Assembly: GCA_023397905.1 (NCBI GenBank)
Contig: JAEWSZ010000167.1
Span: 1 to 64,000 of the forward strand
DNA: 64,000 bases
Direction: 5' to 3'
From: Bacillota bacterium
GTDB lineage: Bacteria; Bacillota; Clostridia; Acetivibrionales; DSM-1351
The notes under the pieces are model-generated. The model saw nothing but the letters and a program-made list of their open reading frames with translations, was not told where the DNA came from and made no database searches. The position numbers were made by a program, and so were the translations under genes. Below are positions 63,001 through 64,000 of this stretch, one piece after another. Position 1 is the stretch's first letter; each line of letters begins with the position of its first letter.

Positions 63001-64000
63001 CGGCATCCACGGTCACCGTAACGACAGGCACTGTGACTGTGACAGGCGTAACCGTTACCCCGGGCACCGTATCGGTGCAAAAAGGCAGTACCTATACCTT
63101 TGCAGCGTCGGTAACCGGAACCCACAACTCTCAAGCCGTGGTCTGGAGTGTGGAAGGACAGTCTGGCGCAGGCACGTGGATTAATGCGGGAGGAGTGCTT
63201 ACGGCGGCGCCGGATGAAACCGGTCCCCTGACGGTACGGGCCACATCTGTGGATGATCCTTCAAAATCAGCTACGGCATTAGTTACAGTGACAGAGATAC
63301 CGGCAACGGTAACCGGCGTGACTGTCACGCCCGGAACAGCCTCCGTGACAAAGGGCACTGCATATACCTTCAGCGCAGCCGTGGCAGGAACCCATAATCC
63401 CTCACAGGCGGTAAACTGGAGCGTATCCGGTAATGCAAGCGCGAATACGGTAATAAGCCCTGTAGGAGAATTGTCGGTTGCCGCCGATGAGACTGCGACA
63501 GCGTTGATTGTTACGGCGGTATCGGGCATCGACGGCAGTAAATTTGGCTCTGCAGCCGTTACAGTTACATCGCCGGCAGCTACCGTATCCGGTGTGACAG
63601 TGACACCGGATAGCGCTGCTGTAGCGAAGGGAAGCACCTATACCTTCGGCGCGGCGGTAATCGGGACAAACAATCCGCCCCAGGCGGTGAATTGGAGTGT
63701 ATCCGGTAATGATAACCCGGCCACCATCATCAACAGCTCCGGTGTGCTTGCGGTAGCTGCCGGAGAGACAGCGGCCGCACTGACGGTAACAGCCACCTCA
63801 GTGGCGGACGGCACGGTATCCGGTTCTTCTGTGGTAACCGTGACGGAAGCTGCGTCAACCGATCCGACTGTGGACGCAGTTACCGTAAATCCCCCCACAG
63901 CCAGCGTGGTCAAGGGCGGTACGGCGTTTTTTGCCGCAGTCGTGACAGGGAGCAACAACCCTGCCCAGACCGTTAGCTGGGATGTGTACGGGAAGACCAG
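60087..64000 (+). CDS. Large exported GLUG/Ig-like surface protein (3' end outside the window)
   Basis: An ATG at 60087 after TTGGAGG opens a frame that runs uninterrupted for 1304 codons to the window edge. A signal peptide (about 1-30, ending TAFAA) is followed by GLUG-type repeats in residues 30-780 (GTADDPYEISSEVDLRAVAN; GGMVGENAGSIANSYS; GGIAGISTGEYGITNCYN). Two Ig-like domains (about 790-980; YQWQKSTNGGNTWKNI and YQWQVSTDGGATWDNI) and at least four tandem Big-2-like repeats of about 90 residues follow (VTVTPGTASVTKGTAYTFSA; VNWSVSGN). It is GC-richer than its neighbours and resembles the SLH/GLUG protein at 23348. It is probably a wall-associated adhesin. Confidence 0.88.
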   Translation, partial: MKAKKILASFLALLLILGSIPFTTLTAFAASGGSGTADDPYEISSEVDLRAVANDLNASYILTANIEVSGDWTPLGTAAYPFQGRLDGGGYTISISIGNSSDPTDEYDYTGLFGYIGKYANVYDLGVYARIYVDGGIASGILAGKSEANLVNCHTSGTVSVSGVNINVGGMVGENAGSIANSYSTADVLCPSLNNASNKGVGGIAGISTGEYGITNCYNAGNVTGRDGSKYGMIVGFLNGGILYNCYWNADYYGYYAPNYETTPVPAGYDASGKLSLVTVTPLSEALLKGTGAIPEQYGGYVADVNPLQGVIYNICYNGITLQRSGYNGTMIDLLNKGRGAIQAAQLPSGVKASAWAANAGSANGGYPVFTVPLASDFSSGSGTSTDPYIITNAAQLAKINDCLSLLTFTVKTSDYGGKYIDDGVTLSSGTSLGIGYGYYFKLGSDIDYSGFAGKNIGEYVSGSQDGNNYFYGSLDGDGYKIFNFPSTKSLFHYNISKYSIVQNLGLDCNGAGSASFYPLTQTNYGFISNCHVTGAVTSAAAMFLRTNCGTLINSYSSVNANTSRNGFIDGTVREPVGVGLLFNGLCANNGATGSIESITYITDSLGTYPETVSGFASAAQYGPIMNSYTAVNMPTGMYGFSKYMVSPMVNCYWDSSIATQVYSTVRAGIDDVAYIIAPSLAFNANGTEIEDVFSALLLTTSLDAAVMKGNATSTNISYFNTTNQTNGAATATSFLEALNEGRKAVGANFTMNYKSGETTKTYTYTRQKAPNEELYQWVYIPGVNEDYPIPYKPFVPSILTQTAGKTVNVGETATFSTYATVRADNQAGTYDGALSYQWQKSTNGGNTWKNISGETGMSYSTAALTAADSGSLYRCVITNTAFGATSSVATDVAALTVSPSVYPLNPTVEAGNAITFGVDGAGPYQWQVSTDGGATWDNITDATLSYYSTAALNSGDNGSRYRCIMNGTASAASTVTVTTGTVTVTGVTVTPGTVSVQKGSTYTFAASVTGTHNSQAVVWSVEGQSGAGTWINAGGVLTAAPDETGPLTVRATSVDDPSKSATALVTVTEIPATVTGVTVTPGTASVTKGTAYTFSAAVAGTHNPSQAVNWSVSGNASANTVISPVGELSVAADETATALIVTAVSGIDGSKFGSAAVTVTSPAATVSGVTVTPDSAAVAKGSTYTFGAAVIGTNNPPQAVNWSVSGNDNPATIINSSGVLAVAAGETAAALTVTATSVADGTVSGSSVVTVTEAASTDPTVDAVTVNPPTASVVKGGTAFFAAVVTGSNNPAQTVSWDVYGKT
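63040..64000 (+). repeat. Tandem coding repeats of about 270-290 bp (Big-2-like domains)
   Basis: Copies begin near 63040, 63310, 63590 and 63870. Each starts with a GGCGTAACCGTTACCCCGGG-like stretch and contains AAGGGCAGTACCTATACCTT and GGCGGTGAATTGGAGTGTAT-like stretches. The copies are similar at DNA level, so recombinational expansion is plausible. The array continues past the window. Confidence 0.8.

Noticed and set aside
62478..63958. Several minus-strand frames over the end of the window
   Set aside because: They mirror the Val/Thr-rich coding repeats of the plus-strand surface protein and carry no start signals.
63040..64000. CRISPR-like or satellite repeat array
   Set aside because: The repeats are about 270-290 bp, in frame, and encode Big-2-like domains, so they are coding repeats.
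1..64000. tRNA, rRNA genes or replication origin
   Set aside because: I looked for T-loop-like GGTTCGAATCC stretches, rRNA-like conserved blocks and DnaA-box clusters and saw none convincing.

Overview
The window looks like a chromosomal segment of a Gram-positive, probably anaerobic Bacillota/Clostridia bacterium. Supporting signs are strong AGGAGG-type ribosome binding sites, AT-rich intergenic DNA, sigma-A promoters with 17-bp spacers, lipoprotein solute-binding proteins, an S-layer-homology (SLH) surface protein, an EFR1 flavodoxin-ferredoxin and a GH4 glycosidase. No rRNA, tRNA, CRISPR array or intact insertion sequence was seen. The first 674 bases are clearly GC-richer than what follows, so they may be acquired DNA or an assembly junction.

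Layout. 1-2.9 kb: tail of a probable radical-SAM protein, then a TetR repressor divergent from a flavodoxin-like protein, a decayed DMT exporter remnant and a second TetR gene. 2.9-9.3 kb: an alpha/beta hydrolase, a VapBC-type toxin-antitoxin pair, recQ, a CvfB-like S1 protein, an MnmD-like tRNA methyltransferase and a truncated HNH nuclease. 9.3-19.4 kb: two RhuM-family genes (the second frameshifted) on either side of a LacI gene and a five-gene operon (SsuBC/TauBC-type ABC importer, four-rhodanese protein, lipoprotein, 4Fe-4S reductase-like protein), then an AAA ATPase that lacks a normal start codon. 19.5-23.2 kb: two MFS transporters, the second divergent from a MerR gene across a textbook 19-bp-spacer MerR promoter. 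23.3-28.7 kb: a 1774-residue FMN-binding/GLUG/SLH surface protein. 29-30.8 kb: a LysR gene and a LysE exporter with an overlapping leader peptide. 31.3-33.1 kb: a secreted protein resembling MACPF/CDC pore formers joined to beta/gamma-crystallin repeats. 33.1-37 kb: a Gfo/Idh/MocA-like protein divergent from a WYL regulator, a membrane-protein remnant and three small genes. 37.1-43.5 kb: a MacB-like ABC pair and an mgtA-type Mg2+ ATPase behind a structured, terminator-ended leader RNA. 43.6-46.6 kb: a MarR gene, an EFR1 protein and two amidohydrolases. 47-55.9 kb: a carbohydrate locus (ABC importer, GH65-like, AraC, GH4, GH43). 55.9-60 kb: a Fic protein, a MalT/LuxR regulator and a DUF2442 gene. 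60 kb to the end: a second large GLUG/Ig-like surface protein, cut by the window edge.

How it fits together. Much of the window consists of small regulator-plus-target units with operators visible in the DNA. The candidates for less-described biology are the LacI-linked importer/four-rhodanese/Fe-S operon, the MACPF-crystallin protein with its leader, the mgtA leader RNA, the SLH-anchored flavin protein, and two genes whose best start position reads ATA. Family names come from recognising motifs by eye; no database search was run.
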